Counted from the stretch's first letter, positions 44,600 through 55,045 are shown. The stretch: 64,000 nt of DNA from JAFGKK01 sp964521085 (GCA_964521085.1 CAZFPL010000015.1:1-64000); one strand, 5' to 3'. Made by a program: numbers and translations. Notes: generated by a model not told the origin, from the letters alone.

Positions 44600-45511
44600 T
44601 TATCCGTCGATCAATCCGACTTGTTTCAGGCGGCACTCGAGGATCCTGCTTTCGGAAAATTCTTCCAGCCGGAGATCCGCCGGTTTCCATCCGCGGGTTG
44701 CGTCCTGCGGGATCAAACCGATCAACTCCGATCGGTCGACCTCCGCGCCGAGACGGACGGCTTCCGCGCGCGCTGCATAGAACGCTTGCCGGAGTGAGGT
44801 TTGCCGGTAATCGGTCAGGTTCATCGATACTTGGGCGAGTCCTCCAACCATCAACCCCAGCGCCTTCAGCGCCGGAAGGCCGCCGGAGGAAGTGCGGATT
44901 TTTTCGGCGACGGCTTGGGCGATCGCTAGGTCGGTGGTCTTGAGGTAGATGTTGAAGGCAATCAGCGGACCGCGGGCGCCGACGGCGGTTGCCCCCGCCG
45001 GCCCGAGCCGAGTGGGGCCGAAATCCGGCTGCCGTCCCGGATCCGCGCCGATCGCTTCCACGAGTCCCTCGAATTCCCCTTTGCGGATGTCGGCGAGGTT
45101 TTTTCGGTCGGGACGAGCGGCGGCATCGCCGTAGAGGTACACCGGCAGACCGAGTTCGTCGCCCACCCGGCGGCCAAGCGCGCGGGCAAGCGCGGCGCAT
45201 TCCTGCATCGAGATCCCGCGCAGCGGGACAAACGGGACCACATCTGCCGCGCCGATGCGGGGGTGCACGCCTTTATGTCCGCGCAGGTCGATCCGCCCGG
45301 CGGCGCAGGCGATCGCGGCGAATGCAGCCCGGGCGGCCGCTTCCGGCGCGCCGGCAAAGGTGACAACGGTTCGGTTATGGTCGGGGTCGCTGCTGGAATC
45401 GAGGAGTGGGGCGCCCGGGATGGTGCGGATCGAATCCAGTATGGCTTCGATCGTCTCTCCGCGGCGGCCTTCGGAAAAGTTCGGGATGCATTCGACGAGC
45501 GGCGACTGCAA
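44600..45511 (-). CDS. ftcD: Glutamate formimidoyltransferase
   Basis: The 303-residue protein has the formiminotransferase N- and C-subdomains: VECIPNFSEGRR, DHNRTVVTF, LRGHKGVHPRIGAADVVPFVPL, cited as separate motifs, and YLYGDAA, then FNIYLKTTD. It moves the formimino group from N-formimino-glutamate to tetrahydrofolate in histidine breakdown or one-carbon supply. The cyclodeaminase domain is absent. A TTG start at 45511 is preferred, because GGGAGGA lies just upstream; GTG 45541 would add ten poorly conserved residues. No hut genes are adjacent. Confidence 0.93.
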   Translation of the reverse strand: MQSPLVECIPNFSEGRRGETIEAILDSIRTIPGAPLLDSSSDPDHNRTVVTFAGAPEAAARAAFAAIACAAGRIDLRGHKGVHPRIGAADVVPFVPLRGISMQECAALARALGRRVGDELGLPVYLYGDAAARPDRKNLADIRKGEFEGLVEAIGADPGRQPDFGPTRLGPAGATAVGARGPLIAFNIYLKTTDLAIAQAVAEKIRTSSGGLPALKALGLMVGGLAQVSMNLTDYRQTSLRQAFYAARAEAVRLGAEVDRSELIGLIPQDATRGWKPADLRLEEFSESRILECRLKQVGLIDG

Positions 45512-45560
45512 CGAATCCTCCCGGGAAGGAAAAAGCACCACTCGTCGCGGTGCCCTCAGG

Positions 45561-45647
45561 CGGAGAGGGTGGGATTTGAACCCACGGAGCCTTTCAGCTC
45601 ACGCGCTCTCCAAGCGCGCGCATTAGACCGGACTATGCAACCTCTCC
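45561..45647 (-). tRNA. tRNA-Ser (anticodon GGA)
   Basis: The cloverleaf is complete on the minus strand. The 7-bp acceptor is GGAGAGG/CCTCTCC, the anticodon stem CGCGC/GCGCG with loop TTGGAGA (anticodon GGA). A long variable arm is typical of Ser (GAGC/GCTC), and the T-loop TTCAAAT is canonical. The 3' CCA is not encoded. Confidence 0.95.
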
Positions 45648-45653
45648 AGGAAG

Positions 45654-45689
45654 CGCGCCGGTGGTTTCTGCCGGCGCGCGGGGATTATA
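45654..45689 (-). promoter_or_regulatory. tRNA-Ser -10 box and leader hairpin
   Basis: TATAAT on the minus strand (45689-45684) gives a start near 45677. Between it and the mature tRNA is a perfect 9-bp hairpin (GCGCGCCGG/CCGGCGCGC, 45654-45680). The -35 region would fall inside the neighbouring C/G palindrome. Confidence 0.6.
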
Positions 45690-45698
45690 CCCTAGACG

Positions 45699-45750
45699 GC
45701 CCCTCCCCTCCATCCCCTCCACAAAATTGGGAGGGTATGGAGGGGAGGGT
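45699..45750. repeat. C/G-rich palindrome upstream of tRNA-Ser
   Basis: CCCTCCCCTCCAT and its complement ATGGAGGGGAGGG flank an inner CCCTCC/GGAGGG, with one mismatch over 20 bp. A T-run follows on the plus strand. It is similar in style to 1650-1702, 51231-51267 and 59990-60028. Confidence 0.7.
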
Positions 45751-45758
45751 TTTTTTAT

Positions 45759-45836
45759 CCACGAAGGATACGAAGAGCACAAAGGCAAAAACTTAAGCTT
45801 TCAATTTTTTCTTCATGCCCTTCGTGCTCTTCGTGG
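45759..45836. repeat. CCACGAAG-type inverted repeat, copy 2
   Basis: The arms contain CCACGAAG...CGAAGAGCAC on the left and GTGCTCTTCGTGG on the right, with an AT-rich centre. It ends just before the stop of the PGI/PMI gene. Confidence 0.72.
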
Positions 45837-45840
45837 AACG

Positions 45841-46899
45841 TCACTTTACCAGCATCTTTTTAAGATCTTCGATCACCGCCACGGGACTCGGGTCGGTGGA
45901 ATACAGCATCGCCAGATAGAAGGCGGTGTAATCGCCGAAGTGCAGGCAGGTATACATCTGTGAGAGCGGTCCGTCGCCGACCCCGGTGACCTCTTCCATC
46001 TGCCAGCCCTGGCGGGTGAAGAGTTCGCGGGTGATATCGATCCGCCGGTCGTTCCGCGGGTGGCTGAATTTCGAACGCAGCAGCACCACGACCGAACGGT
46101 CGATCACTTCTTTGGGCTGGACCGTTCCTGCGACGGTGTTGTGATCCAGCTCGGGAAGCTCTTCGAACTGAGCCCAGGCTTTGGCGATTTCGGATACCTG
46201 GCCCTTCCACCGGCGCGCCACCGGCGCCAGGTAATCGGCGCCGAAAATGATCACCGACTTCCCGGATTCTTTCATCGCCAGGCGCTTGGCGGCGTTCCTC
46301 GCCGAGGGCGCTTCCGCGCCGATATCCTTCATCTGCCTGCGCAGCGCCGCTGCGGCGGCGGCGACGTCCGCAGCCGGATCGGGGATCAATCCCAGTCTTC
46401 CCGCCACGGCGCAGGGCAGGGCGAAGGTGTACCCGACCGCGCTGCGCGGCTGGCCGCGGTAGGAGAATTTCCAAATCGGAATGCCGTCCTTCTCCGCGCT
46501 CACCGCCAGTTTCCCGCCGGTGGTCATCGCCAGCACCGAGCACTTGTTCTCGAGCGCGGATTGATACGCCGAAAGAGTCTCCTCGGTATTCCCGGAAAAG
46601 GAAGAAGCGATCACCAGCGTCTCCGGCCCCTTGGCCCAGGCGGGAAGCGAATAATCGCGCCAGACGACGATCGGGGCATCCGAAAGCGGAGAGGCGTAGG
46701 CGGCCAGCATCGATCCGCCGATCGCGGATCCGCCCATGCCGGCGATGACGATGCGTTTCGTCTTGCGCAGAGAATCGGGCAGGGGGAAGGATTGACCGGC
46801 CTTCCAGGCTTCCTCGAGCTGATCCGGCAGGCGGTCGATGCATCCGAGCATATCTTGCGTATCGATATTCTTCATGGCTTGCAGGTCGTCCAAGATCAT
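45841..46899 (-). CDS. Bifunctional phosphoglucose/phosphomannose isomerase (SIS family)
   Basis: The 352-residue protein has the SIS domain order of the archaeal/bacterial PGI/PMI family: VIAGMGGSAIGGSML, VIASSFSGNTEETL, then ELPELDHNTVAG with the catalytic Glu/His region. It interconverts glucose-6-phosphate, fructose-6-phosphate and mannose-6-phosphate. Together with the phosphofructokinase at 48.8 kb it covers two early glycolytic steps. ATG 46899 follows a GAGGATAT site. The gene lies 92 bases after rsmI's stop in the opposite order of transcription flow (rsmI first). Confidence 0.9.
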   Translation of the reverse strand: MILDDLQAMKNIDTQDMLGCIDRLPDQLEEAWKAGQSFPLPDSLRKTKRIVIAGMGGSAIGGSMLAAYASPLSDAPIVVWRDYSLPAWAKGPETLVIASSFSGNTEETLSAYQSALENKCSVLAMTTGGKLAVSAEKDGIPIWKFSYRGQPRSAVGYTFALPCAVAGRLGLIPDPAADVAAAAAALRRQMKDIGAEAPSARNAAKRLAMKESGKSVIIFGADYLAPVARRWKGQVSEIAKAWAQFEELPELDHNTVAGTVQPKEVIDRSVVVLLRSKFSHPRNDRRIDITRELFTRQGWQMEEVTGVGDGPLSQMYTCLHFGDYTAFYLAMLYSTDPSPVAVIEDLKKMLVK

Positions 46900-46991
46900 A
46901 TATCCTCGCAGAGAAAAAGATTTTTCTGACCCAACCTTCTCATCCCCCCGCCATTCTCCTCCCTTCGGGCTGTCGAGACGGGGAGAGGAGG

Positions 46992-47813
46992 TCAGGGGCG
47001 TTTCTCGTGAATCAGTTTATACACGTCGCGTTTATTCCAACCGCTCAGCGACGCGATCTCCTCGGCGATCTGTGCCGCCGGCAAGTCGCGTTTTGCTTCC
47101 CGCTTTATGGCCGAACGGACTTGCGCTTCACTCCATTTTTCGAGATCGATCGCTCCGCCGATGACGAGTGTGATTTCCCCGAGCGGCGGGTGCATGCGGA
47201 AATGCTTCAGCGCATCCTGCACCCTTCCACGCACGAATTCTTCGTGCACCTTTGTCAGTTCACGGGCGACCGCCAGACGGCGGTCTCCCAGAACGGCGGA
47301 AATATCCTCGAGCGATTCTACCAGCCGGTGCGGCGTTTCCAGCGCGACCAGCGTGCGGCGCTCGCGGGCAAGGTCCGCCAGCAGCGCTTTCCGCTGCGCT
47401 GACCGGCGCGGGAGATATCCAAGGTATACAAACGAATCGGTCGGCAGTCCCGATGCTGTGAGCGCGGCAATCGGCGCGCACGGCCCGGGGACGGACAGCA
47501 CTTCGAAACCGGCGGCGAGCGCCGCGCGAACCAGCTCGAAGCCCGGATCGTTCAATCCCGGCGTGCCCGCGTCGCTGACAAGGGCCACATCGCCCGCGGC
47601 GAGCCGCGCGAGAACCTCATCCATCCGCACGAGTTTATTGTGCTCGTGATACGAGAGCATCGGCGTGCGGATCCCGTAATGCGCAAGCAGCTTCCCGGTC
47701 TGGCGCGTATCCTCCGCGGCAATGCAAACCGCCTCGCGCAGGATGCGCAGGCCGCGGGCGGAGATATCCTCCAAGTTGCCGATCGGCGTGGCGACCAGGT
47801 ACAGGTTCCCCAT
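46992..47813 (-). CDS. rsmI: 16S rRNA (cytidine-1402 2'-O)-methyltransferase RsmI
   Basis: The 273-residue protein has the SAM-dependent tetrapyrrole-methylase-like fold of RsmI: LYLVATPIGNLEDISARGL at the start, AEDTRQTGKLLAHYGI, YHEHN, VALVSDAGTPGLNDPG and SVPGPCAPIAALTASGLP. It 2'-O-methylates C1402 in the decoding centre. TAAAAT on the minus strand nine bases before the ATG may be its -10; no clear ribosome site is present. Confidence 0.95.
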   Translation of the reverse strand: MGNLYLVATPIGNLEDISARGLRILREAVCIAAEDTRQTGKLLAHYGIRTPMLSYHEHNKLVRMDEVLARLAAGDVALVSDAGTPGLNDPGFELVRAALAAGFEVLSVPGPCAPIAALTASGLPTDSFVYLGYLPRRSAQRKALLADLARERRTLVALETPHRLVESLEDISAVLGDRRLAVARELTKVHEEFVRGRVQDALKHFRMHPPLGEITLVIGGAIDLEKWSEAQVRSAIKREAKRDLPAAQIAEEIASLSGWNKRDVYKLIHEKRP

Positions 47814-47839
47814 GACGGCGGGATTTTAGCATATCTCGC

Positions 47840-47868
47840 TTGACCACGGCGGATTTTGGTCGTATTCT
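47840..47868 (+). promoter_or_regulatory. Promoter of the C39-like lipoprotein, leaderless spacing
   Basis: TTGACC (47840-47845), exactly 17 bp, TATTCT (47863-47868). The ATG is only eight bases after the -10, so the transcript should start at or within two bases of the start codon. Confidence 0.68.
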
Positions 47869-47876
47869 ACCGGCCC

Positions 47877-48734
47877 ATGAAAAAACCGGGATGGATGGCC
47901 GCGTTTTTCATATTTGGATTATGCATCGCCGCCTGGGGGTGTCATCCTTCCGGGTCGGAGATCCTCACGCCGGGAACCGTGCCGGCGCCGGGAATCGGAT
48001 CCTCGATCCGCACCCCGTCGCAAAGCCCTTCCGCCACGGAGGTTTCCACATCCGATGCCACGCCGACCGCCTGCGAACCGAATCCCCATTTTGCAGAGGA
48101 TGGAAGCCTTCTGCCCACACCCACGCTGCCCTCGAAAGCCGTTATTCAGGGGATCCACGGCCATGGGCAGTCTTTGCCGCTGGATTGCGAATCCCGATCG
48201 GCGGTGGATTGGGCGAATTATTTCGGGGTGGAGATCAATGAGTTGGAGTTCTTCAATAAAATCCCCGTCTCCGACAATCCGGACAAGGGATTCGTCGGCA
48301 GCGTGCGCGGGTCATGGGGCAATCTGCCTCCGCACGCGTACGGCGTGCATGCCGGACCGGTCGCGGAGCTGCTCCGCTATTACGGGCTTGCGGCATATGC
48401 CTACCGCGGGATAAGTTGGGAGCAATTACGCGCCGAGCTGGCTGCAGGACGGCCGGTGGTCGTCTGGGTGGTCGGGCATGTCTGGCGGTCCACACCCGTC
48501 ACCATGACCGTCACCAGCGGCGCAAACGTCCTGGTGGCGCGGCTCGAACATACGGTGATTCTGATCGGCTATACCGAGAAAATGGCCACCGTCCTCGACG
48601 GGGCGTCGAAGTATTCGGTCGAGATATCCGTATTCATGGCTTCGTGGAACGTGCTGGGGAATATGGCGATCGTCGGCCGGATCCTTCCGGCACGGCCGGA
48701 CTGCGCGGGGAGGGCGGTGGAACTCGTGCCCTGA
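47877..48734 (+). CDS. Lipoprotein with C39-like cysteine peptidase domain
   Basis: The 285-residue protein has a lipobox (FGLCIAAWGC), a Thr/Pro/Ser linker of about 60 residues, then a peptidase C39-like domain. The putative nucleophile is Cys in LPLDCESRSAVDWANYFG, the His lies in LEHTVILIGY and an Asp in VLDGASKY, the order expected for the family. Targets outside the cell are unknown; no ABC exporter or bacteriocin gene is adjacent. The ATG has no ribosome site and follows the promoter by eight bases. Confidence 0.78.
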   Translation: MKKPGWMAAFFIFGLCIAAWGCHPSGSEILTPGTVPAPGIGSSIRTPSQSPSATEVSTSDATPTACEPNPHFAEDGSLLPTPTLPSKAVIQGIHGHGQSLPLDCESRSAVDWANYFGVEINELEFFNKIPVSDNPDKGFVGSVRGSWGNLPPHAYGVHAGPVAELLRYYGLAAYAYRGISWEQLRAELAAGRPVVVWVVGHVWRSTPVTMTVTSGANVLVARLEHTVILIGYTEKMATVLDGASKYSVEISVFMASWNVLGNMAIVGRILPARPDCAGRAVELVP

Positions 48735-48762
48735 TCACGCAGATCGGAATAAAGGATTTAAT

Positions 48763-48788
48763 AAAAAAAAGCCCGGCGCAAGCCGGGC
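48763..48788 (-). terminator. Terminator of the phosphofructokinase gene
   Basis: GCCCGGC and GCCGGGC pair around a short loop (48771-48788); on the minus strand a run of T follows (48770-48763). It may also slow plus-strand transcription. Confidence 0.85.
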
Positions 48789-48795
48789 TTCGTAC

Positions 48796-48825
48796 AGCCG
48801 CGCGGGGCTGAAGCCCCGCGCGGCT
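48796..48825. repeat. 30-bp perfect palindrome
   Basis: Arms of 14 bp (AGCCGCGCGGGGCT and its complement) flank two bases. It lies between the terminator hairpin and the phosphofructokinase stop. It has no T-run. It resembles a REP-type hairpin and shares the CCGCGCGG word with the 101-bp repeat. Confidence 0.75.
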
Positions 48826-48847
48826 GGGATTGATCGATAACCTTAAT

Positions 48848-51082
<2,235 letters not shown>

Positions 51083-51654
51083 CCTGTTTCTCCTTTCCCT
51101 GGAAATGGAATCCGGGGTGGGGGGAAAATTCCTGTTCATCCGATGGTATTCAATACTAGTGGATCATTACGGATCGAAGAATAAGTATACTCCCGGACCC
51201 AACCTCTCACCCACACCCGGCCTTCGGCCACCCTCTCCCCCTCCCCATTATGGGGCGGGGGAGAGGGCAGGGAGAAGAGAAGGGGTATTCAAATAGAGGC
51301 GGAAGACCATCCTGCATTTCGGTCTTCCGCCTCCGGGTGTTTGTGCTCCCACGGGATCAAGCGCGGATCGGAGAAAAATAGAAGCGTCATCCGGACCGGT
51401 GGCGCTTCCCTCGATCGGGAAACGAAAGTATACCATAGCTTTTTTCTATGCCGCGACGATCCAATGGAGCAATGTCATGGTTTGCGGATGGATGCTTCTT
51501 AAATCTCCGAAACCGGCTCGATCGCGCGGCGAAGTCGGGCTCTGAAAATCAACTCCACGGGCAAATTGCGCCCCGGTTTCCCGGCCGCGGGCCGGATGCG
51601 ATCCGGTGAGCGGGCGGGATGATTCACAAGATCGGACCCGGCCTAATATTCATT
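51083..51654. other. 572-bp intergenic region rich in palindromes
   Basis: I see no convincing gene. It holds a possible minus-strand -10 (TATACT near 51185) for the phosphofructokinase gene, the C/G palindrome at 51231-51267, a 13-bp perfect hairpin at 51296-51333 (GAGGCGGAAGACC and complement), and unremarkable sequence from 51340 to 51654. Confidence 0.6.
51231..51267. repeat. C/G-rich palindrome, relative of 1650-1702
   Basis: CCCTCTCCCCC (51231-51241) pairs with GGGGGAGAGGG (51257-51267), with an inner CCCC/GGGG. Twenty bases through CCATTAT are identical to those in the element at 1659-1678. Confidence 0.78.
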
Positions 51655-52404
51655 TCACGGTCCCAGAGGTACGAGTTCAAATTCGGACATATCGTAGAGG
51701 CAATAGCGCACTTCGCCATATCGCTCCACGGAGAACCACTTGCACTGCCGTTCTGGAAAATTGCTTGATGACCAAGTCTGCAATTGCATTTCCATTGTCG
51801 GGAGTTCGAGCCCTGCCAGAACGACGGGGACGGGAGGAAATTTTTCCCCGTCACGCTTCGACTCGCATTCGATTGTGGTGGGTCCTTCAGCCAACGTCGT
51901 GTTTACTGTTATTGTGAATACACCCCAATCCTTCCCTCCATCGCAATAGCCGGTACCCGATAAAGTCACCGATGACGATCCCTTATAATTGCATATCTCT
52001 GTATCGTCCTCGGACTTGCCTTTGATCTCGATGTCAATGGTTTCTGAGAAATGGGAAGTGGTATCACGACGGATTTTTGACTTCGCACATTTATCCTCGC
52101 CCGGTTTTACTTTCCAAGTGACCTCTCCGGGCGGGTTGGAGAAGACTGCATCCCTGAGGTCGACGGTAATACAGAGGAACCACTCTGCGTCAACCTTGCA
52201 TCCCCTGGAATATTCCTTAATATCCTTTTCGCTTACGTCCCCCCAGTCTTGCGGATTGGGCTCATCCTGATCCCCGGCATCGCCGCTTTCCCCGCCGGAG
52301 GGTGAAGCCTGGGGCAGGTTGCAGCCGGCGATGGCGAGGAAGGCGGCCGCGGCGGCCGTGATGCGCGCCGTGCGGGCCCAGACGCCGAGTGTGCGTGGAT
52401 TCAT
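51655..52404 (-). CDS. Cysteine-rich lipoprotein of unknown function
   Basis: The 249-residue protein has a lipobox (AFLAIAGC), an acidic Gly/Pro linker to about residue 55, then a beta-rich domain. Eight Cys after the lipobox could form four disulfides (for example RGCK, FLCI, DKCA, EICN, GYCD, IECE, RQCK, RYCL). I recognise no family. AAGGAGG precedes the ATG. Codon use looks richer in A and T than its neighbours, which would fit a lineage-specific or acquired gene, but I have not counted it. Confidence 0.65.
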   Translation of the reverse strand: MNPRTLGVWARTARITAAAAAFLAIAGCNLPQASPSGGESGDAGDQDEPNPQDWGDVSEKDIKEYSRGCKVDAEWFLCITVDLRDAVFSNPPGEVTWKVKPGEDKCAKSKIRRDTTSHFSETIDIEIKGKSEDDTEICNYKGSSSVTLSGTGYCDGGKDWGVFTITVNTTLAEGPTTIECESKRDGEKFPPVPVVLAGLELPTMEMQLQTWSSSNFPERQCKWFSVERYGEVRYCLYDMSEFELVPLGP

Positions 52405-52791
52405 CGGGCACCTCCTTGGTAACGATCGCGCCCCCCGTACTCCCTTTAGTTCTCAGGACTCGCTGCCATGCGGGTTATTTCATATTTGCCTTGAGCGAAG
52501 ATTTGGGCCATGGCTATATAAAGGCGATTATATTCATACTCAATCAAATGGACAAATAACCACATGGGTAGAAAAAACCAGCGCGGGGCTTTCCTGCAAA
52601 AGTGGAAAAGAAGGAGGATTCAGGTTGCTTTTTTAATGATCTGCTCCACCCGCTGGACGCTTCTCCCGTTATCCAGCGCCAACTCGGAAAGCAAATCGCC
52701 CCTCAGGCGGCGGGCCCGGATTTCATCATTCCGAGCCTGCTTTCCTTCGGGGCGAGTGCTCCAGTTCAACGATATTCTGGACTCGGTATAG
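52405..52791. other. Non-coding stretch between lipoprotein promoter side and tRNA-Glu
   Basis: The first 200 bases upstream of the minus-strand lipoprotein are AT-richer and probably hold its promoter, though no clear pair of boxes is seen. From 52620 to 52791 a short minus-strand frame without a usable ATG is open for about 50 codons downstream of the tRNA; I do not call it. Confidence 0.45.
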
Positions 52792-52864
52792 TGCCCCCAC
52801 GGAGATTCGGACTCCGGTTTAGGCCTTGAAAGGGCCGCGTCCTGGGCCTCTAGACGATGGGGGC
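52792..52864 (-). tRNA. tRNA-Glu (anticodon UUC), atypical T-loop
   Basis: A 7-bp acceptor (GCCCCCA/TGGGGGC), a D arm GTCTAGAGGCCCAGGAC as in E. coli tRNA-Glu, and anticodon loop CTTTCAA identify Glu. Two oddities are visible. The T-loop reads TCCGAAT instead of TTCGAAT, so position 55 is C rather than U. The anticodon stem has a C27-U43 mismatch. CCA is not encoded. Confidence 0.9.
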
Positions 52865-52887
52865 TTGCCTTCGAGGGAGCGGGCGGC

Positions 52888-52917
52888 ATTGTACCACGAG
52901 GTGCGCGGCTTTCTCAA
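52888..52917 (-). promoter_or_regulatory. Promoter of tRNA-Glu
   Basis: On the minus strand TTGAGA (52917-52912), 18 bp, TACAAT (52893-52888), about 24 bases before the mature 5' end. Confidence 0.6.
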
Positions 52918-52936
52918 GCGAAAGGACGGAGCGTGT

Positions 52937-53776
52937 CTATGCCGCGGTCATCCCGCCGTCGACGACCAATGCCTGCCCGGTGACGAAGGAACTTGCGTCG
53001 GAACAGAGCCAAACCGCCGCGGCAGCGATCTCCTCCGGGCGGCCGGGCCGGCCCAGCGGTTGCATCAGGCGTGAAAAGAGTTTGCCCGCCGGTTCCCAGC
53101 GCATTAGTCCGTCCACACCCGCCTCGAGCCATTGCGGGCGGGCCGGGTCCGGCACCATCGCGCCGATCGACATCCGCTTGAGTGTGCGCGCCGCCATCGG
53201 GGTTTCAATCAATCCGGGGCAAACCACGTTGATCCGGATGTTGTGGGATGCGTATTCGACCGCCGCCGTCCGCGAAAGCTGGATCACGCCGCCTTTGGCG
53301 GCGGCATAGGCCGGGAAGCCGCGCTCGGCGACCATCCCGGCGACGGAAGCGGTGCTGACGATCGCCCCGCCCCCCTTTTGTTTTAGGAATTGGCGGATCT
53401 CGGCGCGCATGCACAGCCAGACGCCTTTGAGGTCGACCGCCAGGATCCGGTCCCAATTATCCTCCTCGCATTCGGCCGTGGGCGCCAGTTCGCCCTCCGT
53501 GCCGGCGTTGTTAAACGCGGCATCGAGCCGGCCATATGAATTCACAGCCGCCTGCACCGCGGCGTCCACCTGATCCGCTTTCGTCACATCACAATCCACG
53601 AACTGGGCGCGGCCCCCGGCCTGTTGGATCGTCTCCGCCGTGGCGCGTCCTTCCTCATCCTGGATATCGGCAAGCGTAACCGCCGCCCCCTCGTGCGCCA
53701 TCGCCTGCGCGGCGGCTTTGCCGATTCCGGATGCGGCGCCGGTCACCAGGATGGATTTACCCTCGAGTGATCCCAT
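52937..53776 (-). CDS. Short-chain dehydrogenase/reductase
   Basis: The 279-residue classical SDR has the cofactor motif TGAASGIGKA, NNAGT, a Ser in STASVAG, the catalytic YAAAK, and a C-terminal GQALVVDGG. An Asp (LADIQDE) at the end of strand two favours NAD over NADP. The substrate is unknown; a family of cyclohexanol/glucose-type dehydrogenases is closest in general pattern. The insertion around residues 195-235 before the final helix is somewhat longer than usual. Confidence 0.92.
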   Translation of the reverse strand: MGSLEGKSILVTGAASGIGKAAAQAMAHEGAAVTLADIQDEEGRATAETIQQAGGRAQFVDCDVTKADQVDAAVQAAVNSYGRLDAAFNNAGTEGELAPTAECEEDNWDRILAVDLKGVWLCMRAEIRQFLKQKGGGAIVSTASVAGMVAERGFPAYAAAKGGVIQLSRTAAVEYASHNIRINVVCPGLIETPMAARTLKRMSIGAMVPDPARPQWLEAGVDGLMRWEPAGKLFSRLMQPLGRPGRPEEIAAAAVWLCSDASSFVTGQALVVDGGMTAA

Positions 53777-54039
53777 CGCACCTCCAGCCTGTCATAAGGG
53801 AAAGGTATCAGCCTGTAAGAGAGAGCTAAGTCTGTTTCCATGGAATCGTAGCAGAAAGGAATTTTCGCGCCGTAAAAACTGCAAGAAAAGTCCGTTTTCC
53901 GCGGAATGCAGGATATTCTTTCCCATGGTTTGTGATGTGAGCGGGTGTTCCCAACCGCGGCTGCCTGGGACGATTTCGACTTTGATACAATCCTGTGCGG
54001 AAAAAATCGCAGGGGTTCTTCTACCGGAGGTGCATACCC

Positions 54040-54429
54040 ATGGCCATCGAATTTAACGTATCGGCCGTCATCAAAGCCCCCGCGAAAAAAATCTACGACG
54101 CATGGCTGAACTCCGAAGGGCACACCCGGATGACGGGCGGATCGGCCAAGGCCAGCGAGAAAGTCGGGGCCGAATTTGAAGCCTGGGACGGCTACATCCG
54201 CGGGAAAAATCTGATCCTCGAACCCGGAAAGCGAATCGTGCAATCCTGGCGGACCTCGGAATTCTCCGGCGAAGAGGAAGATTCCCGGATCGAGGTGACG
54301 TTCGAGAAAGCCGAAGGGGGAACCAGGGTAACGATCCATCATGCCAATCTCCCGCCGCACGGAAAGCAATACAGGCAGGGATGGATCGACAATTATTTCG
54401 AACCGATGAAAAAATATTTCAAAGGGTGA
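54040..54429 (+). CDS. SRPBCC (AHSA1-type) ligand-binding protein
   Basis: The 129-residue protein has the START-like fold of the AHSA1 group: VSAVIKAPAKKIYDAWLNSEGHTRMTGG, cited as residues 7-34, then GYIRGKNLILEPGKRIVQSW and a C-terminal helix with GWIDNYFEPMKKYF. Members bind small hydrophobic ligands or act as Hsp90 co-factors; no specific role is evident. GGAGG lies nine bases before ATG 54040, and TACAAT near 53983 is a possible -10. Confidence 0.88.
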   Translation: MAIEFNVSAVIKAPAKKIYDAWLNSEGHTRMTGGSAKASEKVGAEFEAWDGYIRGKNLILEPGKRIVQSWRTSEFSGEEEDSRIEVTFEKAEGGTRVTIHHANLPPHGKQYRQGWIDNYFEPMKKYFKG

Positions 54430-54481
54430 TGGAAATTCCCGTTCCCGGTTTGGTGGATCGTTCCTGACGGCGGATTGGCCC

Positions 54482-55045
54482 CTATTCGCTTCCGGCGGAC
54501 AACAGAAATTCGATCTCCTCGGCAAGGCATTTCGACATCATCCCCGTCTTGTCAGCCGCGCGGAAGCAGCCGCCTTCCTCGGCCGAGAGTTCCTCGTCGG
54601 TTGCGATGGTGAAAATCCCCCCCTCGATCGTGATCGGATGAATAATGCAATGGAACGGTTTCCACCGCCATGGATGCATCCCGGCGGAGACGGAGGCCAC
54701 TTGGAGTGAGCACAGCCAATCCGGTCGAAGAAAAACACATTCGGTTCCCCCGTAATGCGCGGGGTTGGGGAGCACGGCGGAGGCGACGACGGATCCCGAT
54801 GGGTAGAAATCGTCCTCTTCGCGTTCCTCCCGAAACCAACCGGCCGGATCCCGCCTTCCTTCCGGCAGATGCGGAATGATGGAAGCGGCGTGGCGCAGCA
54901 GGTCTTCTTTTTCCAATGGATCCATCCACACCCCGTGCAGGCAGCAGGCGGCGTGGCATTCCCCCAAGGTGCAGCGCCGCATTGTGGTTTCACGGAAAAG
55001 TTCCCCGGATAGCATCCGGGGATGGTGGAAACGAAGGATGGTCAT
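54482..55045 (-). CDS. Cysteine-rich DUF3109/YkgJ-like protein
   Basis: The 187-residue protein has clustered Cys residues: MRRCTLGECHAACCLHGVWM near the start, CVFLRPDWLCSLQ in the middle and PFHCIIHPI later. The pattern is like the metal- or Fe-S-binding DUF3109/YkgJ proteins, whose function is not established. An N-terminal stretch of about 20 residues precedes the conserved part, so the start may be at an internal ATG (residue 21). No partner is adjacent. Confidence 0.6.
   Translation of the reverse strand: MTILRFHHPRMLSGELFRETTMRRCTLGECHAACCLHGVWMDPLEKEDLLRHAASIIPHLPEGRRDPAGWFREEREEDDFYPSGSVVASAVLPNPAHYGGTECVFLRPDWLCSLQVASVSAGMHPWRWKPFHCIIHPITIEGGIFTIATDEELSAEEGGCFRAADKTGMMSKCLAEEIEFLLSAGSE

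Noticed and set aside
51248..51436. Small minus-strand frame in the repeat-rich gap
   Set aside because: It overlaps the palindrome and a hairpin, with no conserved pattern or ribosome site.
52620..52791. About 50-codon minus-strand frame just downstream of tRNA-Glu
   Set aside because: The sequence looks somewhat protein-like (LRGDLLSELALDNGR), but it has no ATG or ribosome site and runs into the tRNA. It could be a gene relic; not enough to call.
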